Shown here one piece after another: positions 32,213 to 43,471 of a stretch of 61,442 bases of DNA; position 1 is the stretch's first letter; each line of letters begins with the position of its first letter. This DNA is from Rhizomucor pusillus (taxonomy: Eukaryota > Mucoromycota > Mucoromycetes > Mucorales > Lichtheimiaceae): positions 1 through 61,442 of the forward strand of contig FWWN02000525.1 in the NCBI GenBank assembly GCA_900175165.2, in the 5' to 3' direction. The translations under genes and the position numbers were made by a program. The notes beneath the pieces were generated by a model. The model saw only the letters and a program-made list of their open reading frames with translations, was not told the origin of the DNA and did no database searches.

Positions 32213-32640
32213 TTAAGGAAAGATGTCTAATTTAATTTGCTTCTTTTCTGCTAAAGCGTTTATTTGATCAGTATTACTAAGGTAATCCATTATGTACCGA
32301 AAGTTCAGTACTGCCACCTGATCCTGCGCCATCGAATGGAGGTTTATGAGGGCCAAGCGAGTAGCACAACGCCTCGAATTCACTGAAAATATTCTCCAAA
32401 CGTCGAATTCATCCTGAAATTTATTGAACCTAGCACGCAAAAAGATACAACGCTTTGTGCAACTTCCTTCTTTGTTGCTCGATTTCCTTTTGGATCGCTA
32501 AAATCCAGAAATGTCAAGCTTTCCCATCGGTTTCCATGATATTTTTTTCTCGGCATGCATATAAAAGCTTCGAAAGACGAATCAACGGAAGTTTCTCCTT
32601 TTGATATTTCGCTTCAGCATTTCGTCTCCAACTTAATGTT
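32213..32640 (-). CDS. hypothetical protein, 5' end unresolved
   Basis: Two open segments on the minus strand join at a short candidate intron (GTATCT...TTTCAG, about 35 nt, near 32405-32440). The upstream segment reads EISKGETSVDSSFEAFICMP, KKYHGNRWESLTFLDFSDPK and ATKKEVAQSV; the downstream one reads DEFDVWRIFSVNSRRCATRL, LINLHSMAQDQVAVLNFRYI and LAEKKQIKLDIFP before TAA 32213. Both have protein-like composition and the join keeps frame. No initiating exon was found and the family is not recognised. The intron is shorter than most here, so confidence is limited. Confidence 0.35.
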
Positions 32641-34000
32641 ATACTTCCAAAATACTGCGCCAACGACGTCACAGCCATTGTGGTGAAACCGATCCTGTTC
32701 GACGTTCCAGCAGACTATGCATCTACAACAGTGACAATGCGTACGTATTGCAAGTCATACTGCGGTATATTATCATCGAGTGCTGTCAGTTGATATATAG
32801 ATTACAAAGTAGATTGCGTTCTCGATAACAGTGGGTAGTTATCGAAATCATATTTTCATTTCATTACTGTTATAACCTTGAGCAGAAGCTCATTTTGACA
32901 CATCCGGATCGTTCTCGCCTACAATGCCCAATCTTAAGACTACGGCTCTGGAACCCAGACGAAGATGGCGAAAGCTGCATGATAAAGCGACAATTCAGAC
33001 ACCACAGACCCGGTTGCATGTATGCTTCCTTATCCCTAGTATCGACGAACCTTCAAAACCGCAAGTAATCAGTAAGGTATATCCAATGGCCTAGAGATGT
33101 TATTCCCTGCTGTTGTTAACGATGGAACCTGGAACCTCGATGGCGGATGCATAGCCAGACTTTGCATAATTCGGAGTCTCGATGGCGGATATAAATCCAG
33201 CGTTGGGGAGAGACACGCGAGGCTGTTTCGGCACGATGCACTATCCAAAGTATACTTTTGAACACCTACAAAATTGGCTTAGAGGTAAGCACGTTCTGTG
33301 GAAGCTCCTGGAGGAAGATCGAAAGCTCCAAATAGTGTTATACTGTAAGTACAACACAGAAAGATTCGTAGGCCTTACATGTCACTGGGCCGGTTCATAG
33401 AAGATATTGTACTGCGAAGCAGCATTCGATGTTCCGGATGTAAAGCACTGTCTCTGATAACAGAAAAGTTTTTGTTGAGATACCTATAAAATGAGCAATA
33501 CCCCCGACATCTCTTTTTCTTCATCTTTTACAGAAATAATGAAGAGAAATGATATGGTAAGCTAGAACATCAAATCTTCTAAGATTGCAAACGATTGACC
33601 ACCGTTGATGCAGATTGAAGTATGTTTATATATACCTCTTGACCGAATTATGCATTCAGCTTCTCTGCTCTATGGCGTCTTCCCCTGTGCTCTGTGATCT
33701 CTTGCATGCTCTATACAAAATCTTACTCATATTCTATGGCGTGCGTGCGGCGTGACAGGTATTTTTGCTTGCAAGTGCATATCATTCTATCCAAGCAATT
33801 CTCCTCTCTGTACGTAGAAGCATCCCTCCGTCCCGGGCATGACGTTAAACTGCCCATGGTACCTGCTGGTGCCCCCCTTTCAAAAATGTATTTTTCATAC
33901 ATTGTCTTTCCGCTTAAAGCGGGATAACAATAAACTTGTTTTGAGTACTTTTAGACACGAAGACAGGTGATGTTTCAGATAGTCCTCTTCCTGCTTTCAA
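32641..34000. other. region with possible 5' exons of the SNF2 gene
   Basis: Several plus-strand open segments look protein-like, but I could not chain them: VILPKYCANDVTAIVVKPIL near 32640-32740, KLILTHPDRSRLQCPILRLR near 32890-32990, MADINPALGRDTRGCFGTMH at 33182, and MSNTPDISFSSSFTEIMKRN at 33491 with a GTAAGC donor. They may be 5' exons of the helicase gene at 34001 or a small separate gene. A TATAAAA lies near 32562. Confidence 0.3.
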
Positions 34001-37000
34001 ATGGTCCTTACAGACAATGAGTTTGCGCTGGGAACTATCGACATAGAGCTTGCTTATCCTGCTGCTGCTCAGCAAGATACAGAGGATTGGGTGCCGTTTA
34101 ATATATCGGAGTGGCAAGTAAGCTCTGCATACGACCGCTTAGCCAAGATTGTCAGCAAGCAATGTTCCTCAAGGCGGATCAGGGCAACATGCCGCTACTA
34201 CGCAAATGACAAGTACTGGTTAAGGTTACGACTCTATGTAAACGACGGTGCTGTTGCCAGGGCAACATTTTCGAACGCCACCCAGAGTTTGCAATTCCTC
34301 GAGCTTTTGACAGTGACTGATCAACGGCAAGAGCTCTTTGACAATGTGTCCGTTGCCCGAGACTCTCAAACAGTGACCCCGTTTGGGACTCGAAAGGTAA
34401 CAACTGATACTACTACGTCGTCATATAGAGAATCACTTTGCTGACAAATTGCATGATAGGAACCTCGATCGTTGTTGGATATCTTTGTTCATATGCCGTC
34501 GCCGACTCGTACTCAGATCGATGGCATGTGCGACGCAGAAATATTAAAGTTTATCGACCAGTTTCTTGAACGATCAAGTCCTGCTGGTATGAAGACGGAT
34601 CTGTACAGATATCAAAAGGTTAGTGATAGGAAAAGCGAGTGTACGATGACAATACTCATTGAGTTACTTTAGCGATCATTGTGGAAGATTTTGCAGCGAG
34701 AACTTGCTCCACAGAAAGTTTTGCAACCGCATATCATCGAGTTTACAGCGATGGATGGCACAAGCTTGTATCTTAATTCAGTTACCAATGTTGTAACAAC
34801 CGAGCCACCTTTGCAAGATGACATTGCTGGTGGCATCATATGCGAAGATATGGCAAGTCATGAAATTGTTCATTAAATTATTTGGATGGTTTTTGACTTT
34901 CGGCTTCCAGGGTACAGGAAAAACTTGTTTATGCCTGGCAGTGATAATGGCTACCAAAGGCCTGCACGCTTCTGTCGGCAACGGCAACATATTGCGAACG
35001 GACTTGTTGAAAGCGCAAGAGACGAACGGACCACACAGTCTTCGAGATATCGCCGCAGCTGGTGTTTTGGAAGCTGGAATCGATTGGAAGCAATGGGAAC
35101 ATGACCTCCCAAAGGATATAGTGGAAAAAATGCTTAAGCATCCTGCATGCTACGAATGGTGCGATATCTCTCCTCTAATGCTGGAAAGAGAACGAAGAAA
35201 AGATGTCGTCTTTCCTACATTCGACATATACACTTCTTGCGCGACTTTGGTAATCGGTAAGTCGTTGCTATCTCAAAAGTCTATCACGAAAGAATGTCTC
35301 AACTGATTTCTTTTACAGTTCCAAACAACCTTGTTGCGCAGTGGACGGGAGAAATATACAAGGTATATCTTGCTACAATTACGTGATTGTAAGCAAAACA
35401 TTAACCTCGCTTTGATTTCTAGCACGTCTCTGATGGACAATTACGGTTTCTGCTTTTGGACAGTATAAAGAAGCCTGTGCCATCTGCAAAGGAATTGGTC
35501 AGCTATGATCTGGTATTGATGACGGAAAGTCGGTTTGCCTCTGAGTACTCTGCAGGTGGATTTGATTTCCAAGGTATGGAAAAAAAGGTTTGGAACACTC
35601 GGTGGATGATCATATTGCTAAGAGACTTTATTTGACTATAGGTATTTCACGGTTATGTCAATGCCCTTACATCAGAAATACGCGGATACGAGACTGCAAA
35701 TGTGATCAGAAGACAGAAAAGTCGAATTATGTTTCTCCATTGATCCAAGTACATTGGAAACGAATTATTACAGGTATGGTAACCAGTTTACCATGTTTGA
35801 AAGAAACTATTTTATTGATGATTCAAACCTGTGAACAGATGAAGGGCATCGGCTTGCCAGTCATTGTCGGCAATCAGAACTCGCTACCAAATTATTCAGT
35901 AACTGGACCTGGATATGCACTGGTACACCGACACCGAATTTGACGGAATCAGCGAATGCAGGAAGATCTGCGCAAATTGAAGACTTTAAAAGGTACGCAT
36001 TTTAGTCATTTAATTACTTGATACGAACGAGATTTACGAATGTTGTTTTCTTAGATTGGGCACTCTGCTTGGAAATGCACTGAGATTACAGCCTTTCAAG
36101 GATGATAAGAAGCTATGGAATAAGCTTATCACTGCTCCCTTCATTGAAGGTCAACTCTGGGCTGTCTCTCATCTGGAAAACTTGCTGCGTCGGATCATGA
36201 TCAGGAATCGAAAAGCTGATATTGAGCGGGACGTTGTATTGCCACCATTATATCAAAAGCAAGTTGACTTGGATTTCGACTACTATCAGTGGGTGGTAAG
36301 TATATAATAGAATGTCAAAAATACTTGATTACTTACATATGGGTTACAAAGGCACATAATTGCCAGATTGCAATGATAGGCTTGAATGCCATACTGTCAA
36401 AACGAGAAGGCCCTGATTATTTATTTTCCAAGAACAATGTCAAGCCTCTAAGAGAAACAGTTCACAACTTGTGGCAGAGCTGCTTGTGGCATTCTATTGA
36501 CTTGAAGTGGTTACAGACATCTTATGAAAACTGCTTTGAGGCGATTGAAAAGGTCAAGAATGGATCTGATGACTATGGAGAAGATAACCCGGTTCTCTAC
36601 AAGATATTGGAAACGTTCCGAATAGCCTTGAACGACCCAGTGTTTATGCAAATGATGACGAAGCATTCGCCTCCATTCTTGATATCTGGCTTACCGCCAC
36701 TGATGAAAGAAAAGTGGGGATGGGCCAAGGGCGACAAGGGCGTGTATGAACCTATGCATGGCAACCAAATGCTAAATGATCACTGCATTGTTGACGGTGA
36801 CTTGGTTGTTGACCTTATGGCCGATGTGCGCAATGCTCTAAAGCAGAATGATACAAAAGATCTATTTGTGTATAATCCTGTTAAGGATACGCTACGGAGC
36901 ATTGATCAAGCAAAACGGGAGGATACAGGCCACGAAGACGAAGAAATCCAAAAAACATTTTACAACAAGAACGTTTTCTCGGACGTGAAGATCATTAGTA

Positions 37001-38040
37001 GCCTGAGCAGCAAGATCAACTACCTCGTGGATGAAATTAGCAAATATCACAAGACGGAAAAATGCATAATATTCTCGCAGCACTACAACGAGATGCAAGA
37101 AATTTACTTGGCCTTGCAGCTCGCCAAACTGAACCCATTAATGTACCTTGGAAGAGGAGAGGTAATTTCTTTTGTAAACTTGAATGACTCCTTGAAAGTA
37201 CCTAACGTTAAATATAGAATGCAGTTAAAAGCTCGCATACATTCACTACTTTTAACACCGCAGAAGGTTTTAACGTCATTATCATGTCTGTACAGAAAGC
37301 GGCTTACGGTATCAACCTATCTGCAGCCAGCCGCGTTTACTTTGTCAGTCCAGTTTGGCAGACGGCCATGGAGCAGCAAGCCATCAAACGAGCCCATCGA
37401 TTAGGGCAGACTCGACCGGTGTATGTCGAGACGCTGGTTATTCGTAATACGATTGAGTATGAATTATTGAAACGAAGAAAAGCTCTGGGAGATCGACAAC
37501 AAGGTAAATGTTGTAAAGGAAACCCTTCCTTATTTGCTTTTGTTTATGTGTTTTATAGGTTCGAAAGAATTCTATGCCGATCGAAAGCTGCAGAATATCT
37601 TGAACCATGCTACGTTCGTTCCGTTACCCTCGCATATCAGACAAACTCCTGAAGGATCTTTCCATCAAGCCATCAAACCTCTTGAAACCGAAATTTGGTT
37701 TATACCCCCAGAGAAGCCTGCTAGAGTCTCACCTCCGGTCTCTCCAGCGCCTGGTAATCTTCCTACTCCACCACTTGGCGACGATATACTAGACGTGGAA
37801 GAAATGGACATTGAAGACAATGAGTCCTTGAAGCCTACTGGCAAAAAACGAAAAGTGGTCAGTTTTGACATAGACAACGATAACGACGACGCATCGTTAG
37901 TCGAAGCAGTTGTCAAGGATTCGACTATGGAGCTTGACATCACAGTATCAGCACAAGATACTCTTCACTCAAAGCAAGTCACGGAGAAGCCAAGGAAAAA
38001 AGCCAAAGCTAAAAAGAGAGTAACATTCGCCTTTGAATAA
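34001..38040 (+). CDS. SNF2-family helicase/ATPase
   Basis: Chromatin-type SF2 ATPase. The first clear segment (ATG 34001, ELAYPAAAQQDTEDWVPFN) starts an N-terminal domain of unknown type. The ATPase follows: motif I GGIICEDM/GTGKTCLCLA, Ia LVIVPNNLVAQWTGEI, motif II SPLIQVHWKRIIT/DEGHRL, motif III TWICTGTPTPN. Just before motif II an insert has CQCPYIRNTRIRDCKC, a possible metal-binding loop. The second lobe holds LLRRIMIRNRKADIERDVVL, CIIFSQHYNEMQEIYLAL, VQKAAYGINLSAASRVYFV, and motif VI QAIKRAHRLGQTRPVYVETL. The tail is acidic, Ser/Pro-rich, with basic signals GKKRKV and PRKKAKAKKRV, ending at TAA 38040. No RING finger is seen. At least ten introns. The true start may lie further upstream (from 33491 or earlier). 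Confidence 0.85.
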
Positions 38041-38402
38041 CCATTCTGTTATATATAACATTATTGTAAACAAGTGTTTGCACAGTTCTTGCTTCCGCTA
38101 ACTGCATTTGTCCCTTTAATCTATTACAAACTTTGATCACTAAAGTCCTCACTGTATATAAATAAATTCATTCATATTTATAAACATTGATTATCCGTTG
38201 CGTTTCATAAGACGATAGACGTAGAATTAACGCATAATCAATCCTCGAGAATTTCCAACGTTTGCAGTTTCAGCCTTAAGTTTTGAAAGGGAACAAGTGC
38301 TGCTGACCTTATACCATTTGTAACTCAGATGGACCTGCCTGGTTATCAAAGGTTGCCATGCCAATTCTTGAACGGCCTCCGTCTCCATAGCACCCATCCA
38401 TC

Positions 38403-39066
38403 ATGGTACGATCAACATATCCAGCCATCTGCATCCGTCACAACGACTTGACATTTGAGAAGAGATGAATCAAATAAAAAGTTTGATTTTGAGATGAATT
38501 GCGGTCGCGTGACGAAAGACGGATGGCAACGTGTCAATTCTCAGTAAGCTCACCTTTGCGACGATAGACGTGCAAGAGAAGAAACAATGGACGCAACAAG
38601 AACGGCCGTGGCCACACCAAGTCTGTTCGCTGCATTAACTGCTCCCGTTGCGTTCCCAAGGTACGACTGGAAATTGAGTCGAATTTCATACATGACTGCT
38701 GACCTTCATATGTGTTCAGGATAAGGCCATCAAGCGCTTCAACATCCGTAACATGGTAGAGGCTGCTGCTGTCCGTGACTTGCAGGAAGCTTCCGTCTAC
38801 GAAGGTAACAGAGCATCGCACTTTGTGTCCAAGTATATACAGGTCTGACAGTCTGTTACTTTGTAGAATACGCCATTCCCAAGTTGTACGTCAAGCTTCA
38901 CTACTGTGTTTCTTGCGCTATCCACGCTCGCGTTGTCCGCGTCCGTTCCGTCAGCGACCGTCGCATCCGCACCCCTCCCCCGCGATTCCGCTTCGCCCGT
39001 GTAAGTATCAGATCGATTGCTAAGCTAGGTAATCGCTATTCACCCTCATCTTTTCAATAGAAGTAA
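38403..39066 (+). CDS. RPS26: 40S ribosomal protein eS26
   Basis: Small-subunit protein at the mRNA exit site. The body exon begins [20 protein letters not shown], then [20 protein letters not shown] with the zinc-binding Cxx[16 protein letters not shown], and [20 protein letters not shown] with the second CxxC. It ends with [12 protein letters not shown] at TAA 39066. The initiating ATG is best placed at 38403-38405, immediately followed by GTACGA, with the intron ending CGATAG before ACG TGC AAG; this mirrors the one-codon first exon of eS17. Three further introns. Confidence 0.92.
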
Positions 39067-39283
39067 GGATGCTTGCTATACGAAAATAAAGGTCACTGTA
39101 AACGGGATTACACATATATGCATTTGCGCTATTGCTGGTTGTTATTGGATCCTGTGTCAGTAGGGAATAAAAATGTGATGGTTTCCAACCTAAGGGTTAA
39201 TTTTTTTGTATGAGTACTGTGGTTGCACCAATGTTTGGACTTTACAGTATATGGAAATGCAATGATACTTAGATATGCAGTGT

Positions 39284-39311
39284 CTGCTACAGACGTCATG
39301 TGCTGTAGCAG
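39284..39311. repeat. perfect 9-bp inverted repeat
   Basis: CTGCTACAG at 39284-39292 and CTGTAGCAG at 39303-39311 with a 10-nt loop containing ACGTCA. Function unknown. Confidence 0.6.
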
Positions 39312-39927
39312 TGATCGTTTCTGTTCAATGCTGCGGAACTACTCCGTAGCTTACATCATATTGGGGACCTTTTGAAAACAAGAGAAGCAATCCGGCTGGG
39401 TTAGCACAGGGTTAGGGTTGAGGTCTCCCTTTTAGCGTCTGGCTGCCGTGGTCGAGTCTTCCCAAGGTTCTGCATTAAATAACATCGTTTCATGAGCCAG
39501 AATACCACAACAGCTGCTGTAATACACGAAAAGATCCAGGATGCTTAGGACAAATAGGATAAGATATGAATAAGAAATCGCGGTTTGAAGGATTACAACC
39601 ACACCTTCTGTCTCAGTTTCGTCAATCTGTCTATTGGTGGGGTTGATGATAGAAGGAAACGATCAATCGGACCAAGAAGAAATCTCTACTCCTGCTTCAC
39701 TGCTTAACCTGCTTCAAGAAAGTCGATGAAATTGATGAGAAAGGCACTGCTGCTGTTGGTAAAAAGGTGAATCAGATAATGGCATAAAAAGTGGAATGCA
39801 CGAGAATCGAAGCTATTATATGAACACATCCCCAACTTCGAGAATTCCCTGTTCTTCGACAGAATAAGCCCTACAACCGAGTCTTACGTTCTCCTACCGC
39901 TTCCCTTCAATACATGAATCTCTCACA

Positions 39928-40589
39928 TCAATATAGCCTCAGAAAGGATAGTTTACGTAGCTTGACGAATGTTCCATCAATCGTTAGATGGATTGAACCA
40001 TTGAATAATACGCACAGTAGGCCGGAAGCACGTAGCATTATATGAGCAATCGAGTATGACATGGTCACACCCATGTTGCTGAAAGCGCCGTTACCATGGT
40101 CTGCACACAATGGGATGTTGCGAGGTAACCCATCCACTTGGGATAGAGATCGGTAACATTGATACAATTGTATATGATATGCCAGGATAGCCATTTACAC
40201 GAATCATTTCAACTTTTCAAAGTCGAAATATGCGTATCCGTGAGCAGAGCTAAAAAATGGGAATAATAAGGTTCAGTTATGTTGGTAGGTTCGTCTGCAT
40301 CGCTTGGGGTCTTAAACCAAGCTTGGAAACACGGACCAATTTGGTTATTCATCACCACCTCTTCCCATTGCACGTTTACCCCGCGTGATTGGAGAATTGA
40401 ACGAGTAATAACTTTTATAGTAACCTTCCGGTCTGCCTTCCGAGTAGCAAAAACCGGCTGGTTTTTCAGGAAAAATTTGAATCTACATCTTGATGCGGCG
40501 ACGAAAATTTTCGCCGCCGCCGCCGCTAGCCATGTTAATACAGCCTCTTCTTCGCATAACACATTTCCAATTACCACAGGAGATAACAA
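39928..40589 (-). pseudogene. coding relic of unknown origin
   Basis: Two adjacent minus-strand frames: LTWLAAAAAKIFVAASRCRF, ITRSILQSRGVNVQWEEVVM and NNQIGPCFQAWFKTPSDADE (40209-40589), then GLPRNIPLCADHGNGAFSNM and GSIHLTIDGTFVKLRKLSF (39928-40194). Composition is protein-like, but no initiating exon, splice sites or family are recognised. It could be transposon-derived or a decayed gene. The Ala tract coincides with a GCC/GCG repeat. Confidence 0.3.
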
Positions 40590-41649
40590 TTGCTAACGAA
40601 ATATGTAGCTTGTTCTCAAGTTATTTCATTGATTGTTGCTAAAAAATTATGGAAGCACCAAACCACTAAACCCCGCGGCGAAATTATTCGTCTCCGATGT
40701 CAGAACCGCATTCACATCGACTAGATGATGACAGTGCTGCTAAGCAATATACAGTACATCGAATTTATCGGATTTCCATGCACCTATAAATAACAAGCAT
40801 ATTTCAAGCTTGATTGCTATCTTACCATGAAGAACGCTACAGTTCTGAAGTGGAAGTGTGATATATGGATAGAGATCAAACAATAGAAAACGGACAAGAG
40901 GTCGTCGAGACCCGGTTATATTGGAATTTAGGATATGAGTTAGATGGAGATTGGCTATTAAGAATACACTATGCCTTATATATTGACTTTGACGCTATTC
41001 TCTATTGCATGCAGAAGTGACCCTTTTGTTGTCTATTCCTTTAATCTCACTGTTCCTGCCCGACACGAGAGGAAGTATTGAGCATCATTCAAGGCCAGAT
41101 TTAAACTACTATTTTTTCGAAAGACAGGCTAATCAACATCTCAATACTTTCATTCAGAATATTCTCTAAATAGTAGCTACTACATGAGATACGTCAGATT
41201 TGCAACTACTATGTTCAAACATTACTTGACCGGATATCATACTGCATGTACGACTTTTGGACTCTTAAGTCTTAATAGGTACCGCGTACGTCTTCAATGT
41301 GCACGTTCACAAAACCGCAATATTTGATACTTTGCTGGAGATTCAATGGGAGGATTGGAGGCAATATTAGCTTCTACAGCACATGCAGCTGTATTAGCAA
41401 GATAGCAGCAAAGAGACACAATTAGGTACTCTGCAGGTCACAGTAAACATCACAGTACACTTATTTGCAGGTCTAGCTCAGGAATAATAGGAAGCCTCTT
41501 TAGACACATAGGTGCTTTGGGCGTGCTTGGACTGACCGTTCATATTGCTATGCGATGCACGATAGTCGATTGACTCCACGCATTTTAGCACTCAGCCTGT
41601 CTTCATTGTGGAACAATTGATTCCTACACTGTTCCTTTTATTCATACTA

Positions 41650-43172
41650 ATGTTAAAGCAGCGTAGCAAATTGTTTCAAAAACCAACGGGTGCTGAATCT
41701 AGCACTTCTCACACTAAGGTATCGTGTCTACAAACGTCCCTCTAAACTTTCAAATCGTTCAGGTACCTGACGGTAGACTCAATGGACGTAGTTGTCAAAT
41801 GCCAGCAATCGATCCATACGATCCGCCAAAAGTTCACAGCAATCACAGGATCCGCTTCGATCTCAGGACAACACTGAAACCTTCCAAAGCAACATATTTT
41901 CACAGAAAACAAAGAGCAGCTCGCTGGCGAGCAAACGATCCACAAACGAATCCATGCAGCTTGACAGGACTGCGGCGCAACATAGCGGCAGACCACGTCG
42001 ACGACTGCTATCAAGTCTTGCGCGTACTGGAAGGTAGATTTTGACGCGTTATTGTATGTTATAAATTCAAAGTTTCGAACGACAGGTTTAGTCTTGTTCA
42101 AGAACACAAGCAATGGTCGCTGGACGACTTTGAAATTGGCAGAGCACTCGGCAAAGGAAAGTTCGGGCACGTTTATCTGGCACGCGAAAAACGGAGTGGC
42201 TACATTGTTGCGCTCAAGGTCTTGTACAAACGAGAGCTCGCAATACACGGTGTAGAACGTCAGCTACGGCGGGAAGTGGAGATTCAAGGCAGCTTAAAGT
42301 ATGCATGAAGTTCTGGTATTAGATGGGAATGCTGTTGTAACAATATGTTCCCTAGGCATCCAAACATTCTACGGCTCTACGGTTATTTCCATGACGAAAC
42401 ACGAGTATTTCTGATTTTGGAATTAGCAGCAAAAGGGGAGTTATATAAGGAATTGCAGAAACAAGAACGATTCCCAGAGGATGTCGCTGCACGGGTAGGA
42501 AATTAGATAACAATGATAATAATAAGCTCTTTCTTTGTCAGAACTTTTGACTTATCCTTTCTCTAGTATATCTCACAGATGTCAAATGCTCTCATGTACC
42601 TTCACAGCCATCGCATTATCCATCGAGATATCAAGCCAGAGAACTTACTGCTAGGGATAAATGGAGAGCTTAAGATTGGTGACTTTGGGTGGTCGGTAAA
42701 GACGGGATATGCAGAGTAAGGGGCAAGCAAGCTTGATTCGGGGCGTATGCATGGTGTTGAAAGTGTTGAAACCTTTTGCACAGGAGCAGTCGAAGAAGCA
42801 CGTTATGCGGCACTTTAGATTATCTACCGCCAGAAATGGTGGAAGGGCGAGCACATACCGAGAAAGTCGACTTATGGTCCTTAGGCGTTTTATTGTACGA
42901 AATGATATGTGGTAAACCGCCATTTGAAGAAGGTGACAGCTATGAAGCGACATATGACCGAATTGTCAATGTGGATCTGCATATACCCAGCTATGTCAGC
43001 AAAGAAGCTGCTGACTTGATCAAACAAGTGAGTTGCCATATCAAGGATGTTCACAGCTAGTATTTAAACCATCTTCTAGCTTCTAGTTTACAGGTCTACG
43101 GACAGGTTACCGCTGAGAAGTGTTATACATCATCCTTTCATTACCAAGCATGTTCCACGAAGAAGTTCATAA
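41650..43172 (+). CDS. Aurora kinase (Ipl1/Ark1 family)
   Basis: Mitotic Ser/Thr kinase of the chromosomal passenger complex. ATG 41650 gives [20 protein letters not shown]; a GTATCG...CGTAG intron leads to a Ser/Gln/Arg-rich N-terminus. The kinase domain starts [20 protein letters not shown] (Gly loop), with [12 protein letters not shown] (catalytic Lys), [14 protein letters not shown] (HRD) and [15 protein letters not shown] (DFG). The activation loop is [20 protein letters not shown], where the Aurora-specific Thr precedes CGT. It ends [14 protein letters not shown] at TAA 43172. The joints giving AESSRRST and [12 protein letters not shown] were chosen because they restore the Aurora consensus. 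About six introns. A single Aurora is usual in fungi. Confidence 0.92.
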
Positions 43173-43471
43173 TCGTATCTGATGATTTTAGTAAAACAGT
43201 TATTTGGAGAGAATCACCACATCATCTCTGCAGTTCGCTGAGTATGAAAATGAGGAAGAGTTGGATTTGATGTGCTGGCAGCTGCGCTCGCTTTAGTGTT
43301 CTCGCGAAGTTTTGCACGCCTTGACAGCACTAAAGCCTTAATCACCCCTGATCTTTGAATAATTTCAAAAGGATCAATGGGTGACTCGTTCTTTGGGTAA
43401 AGCGACTGTTATTGTGGAGTGTACAAAGACTTTGAAAACTCAACGTAAATGTAAATAGTTTCAACGCCAGC

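Larger units (their letters stand above)
39067..41649. other. long gene-poor region
   Basis: 2.6 kb without a complete gene. It holds a hairpin at 39284-39311, a short TTAGGGTT patch near 39410, and a minus-strand coding relic at 39928-40589. The rest (40600-41640) is A/T-rich with no credible exon. Confidence 0.5.

Noticed and set aside
39395..39425. telomere-like TTAGGGTT patch
   Set aside because: Only one or two imperfect units; too short for an interstitial telomere.
41724..42044. frame starting ATG at the 5' side of the Aurora gene
   Set aside because: A different frame joins by GTATCG...CGTAG and CTGGAAG/GTAGAT splices into the kinase domain.
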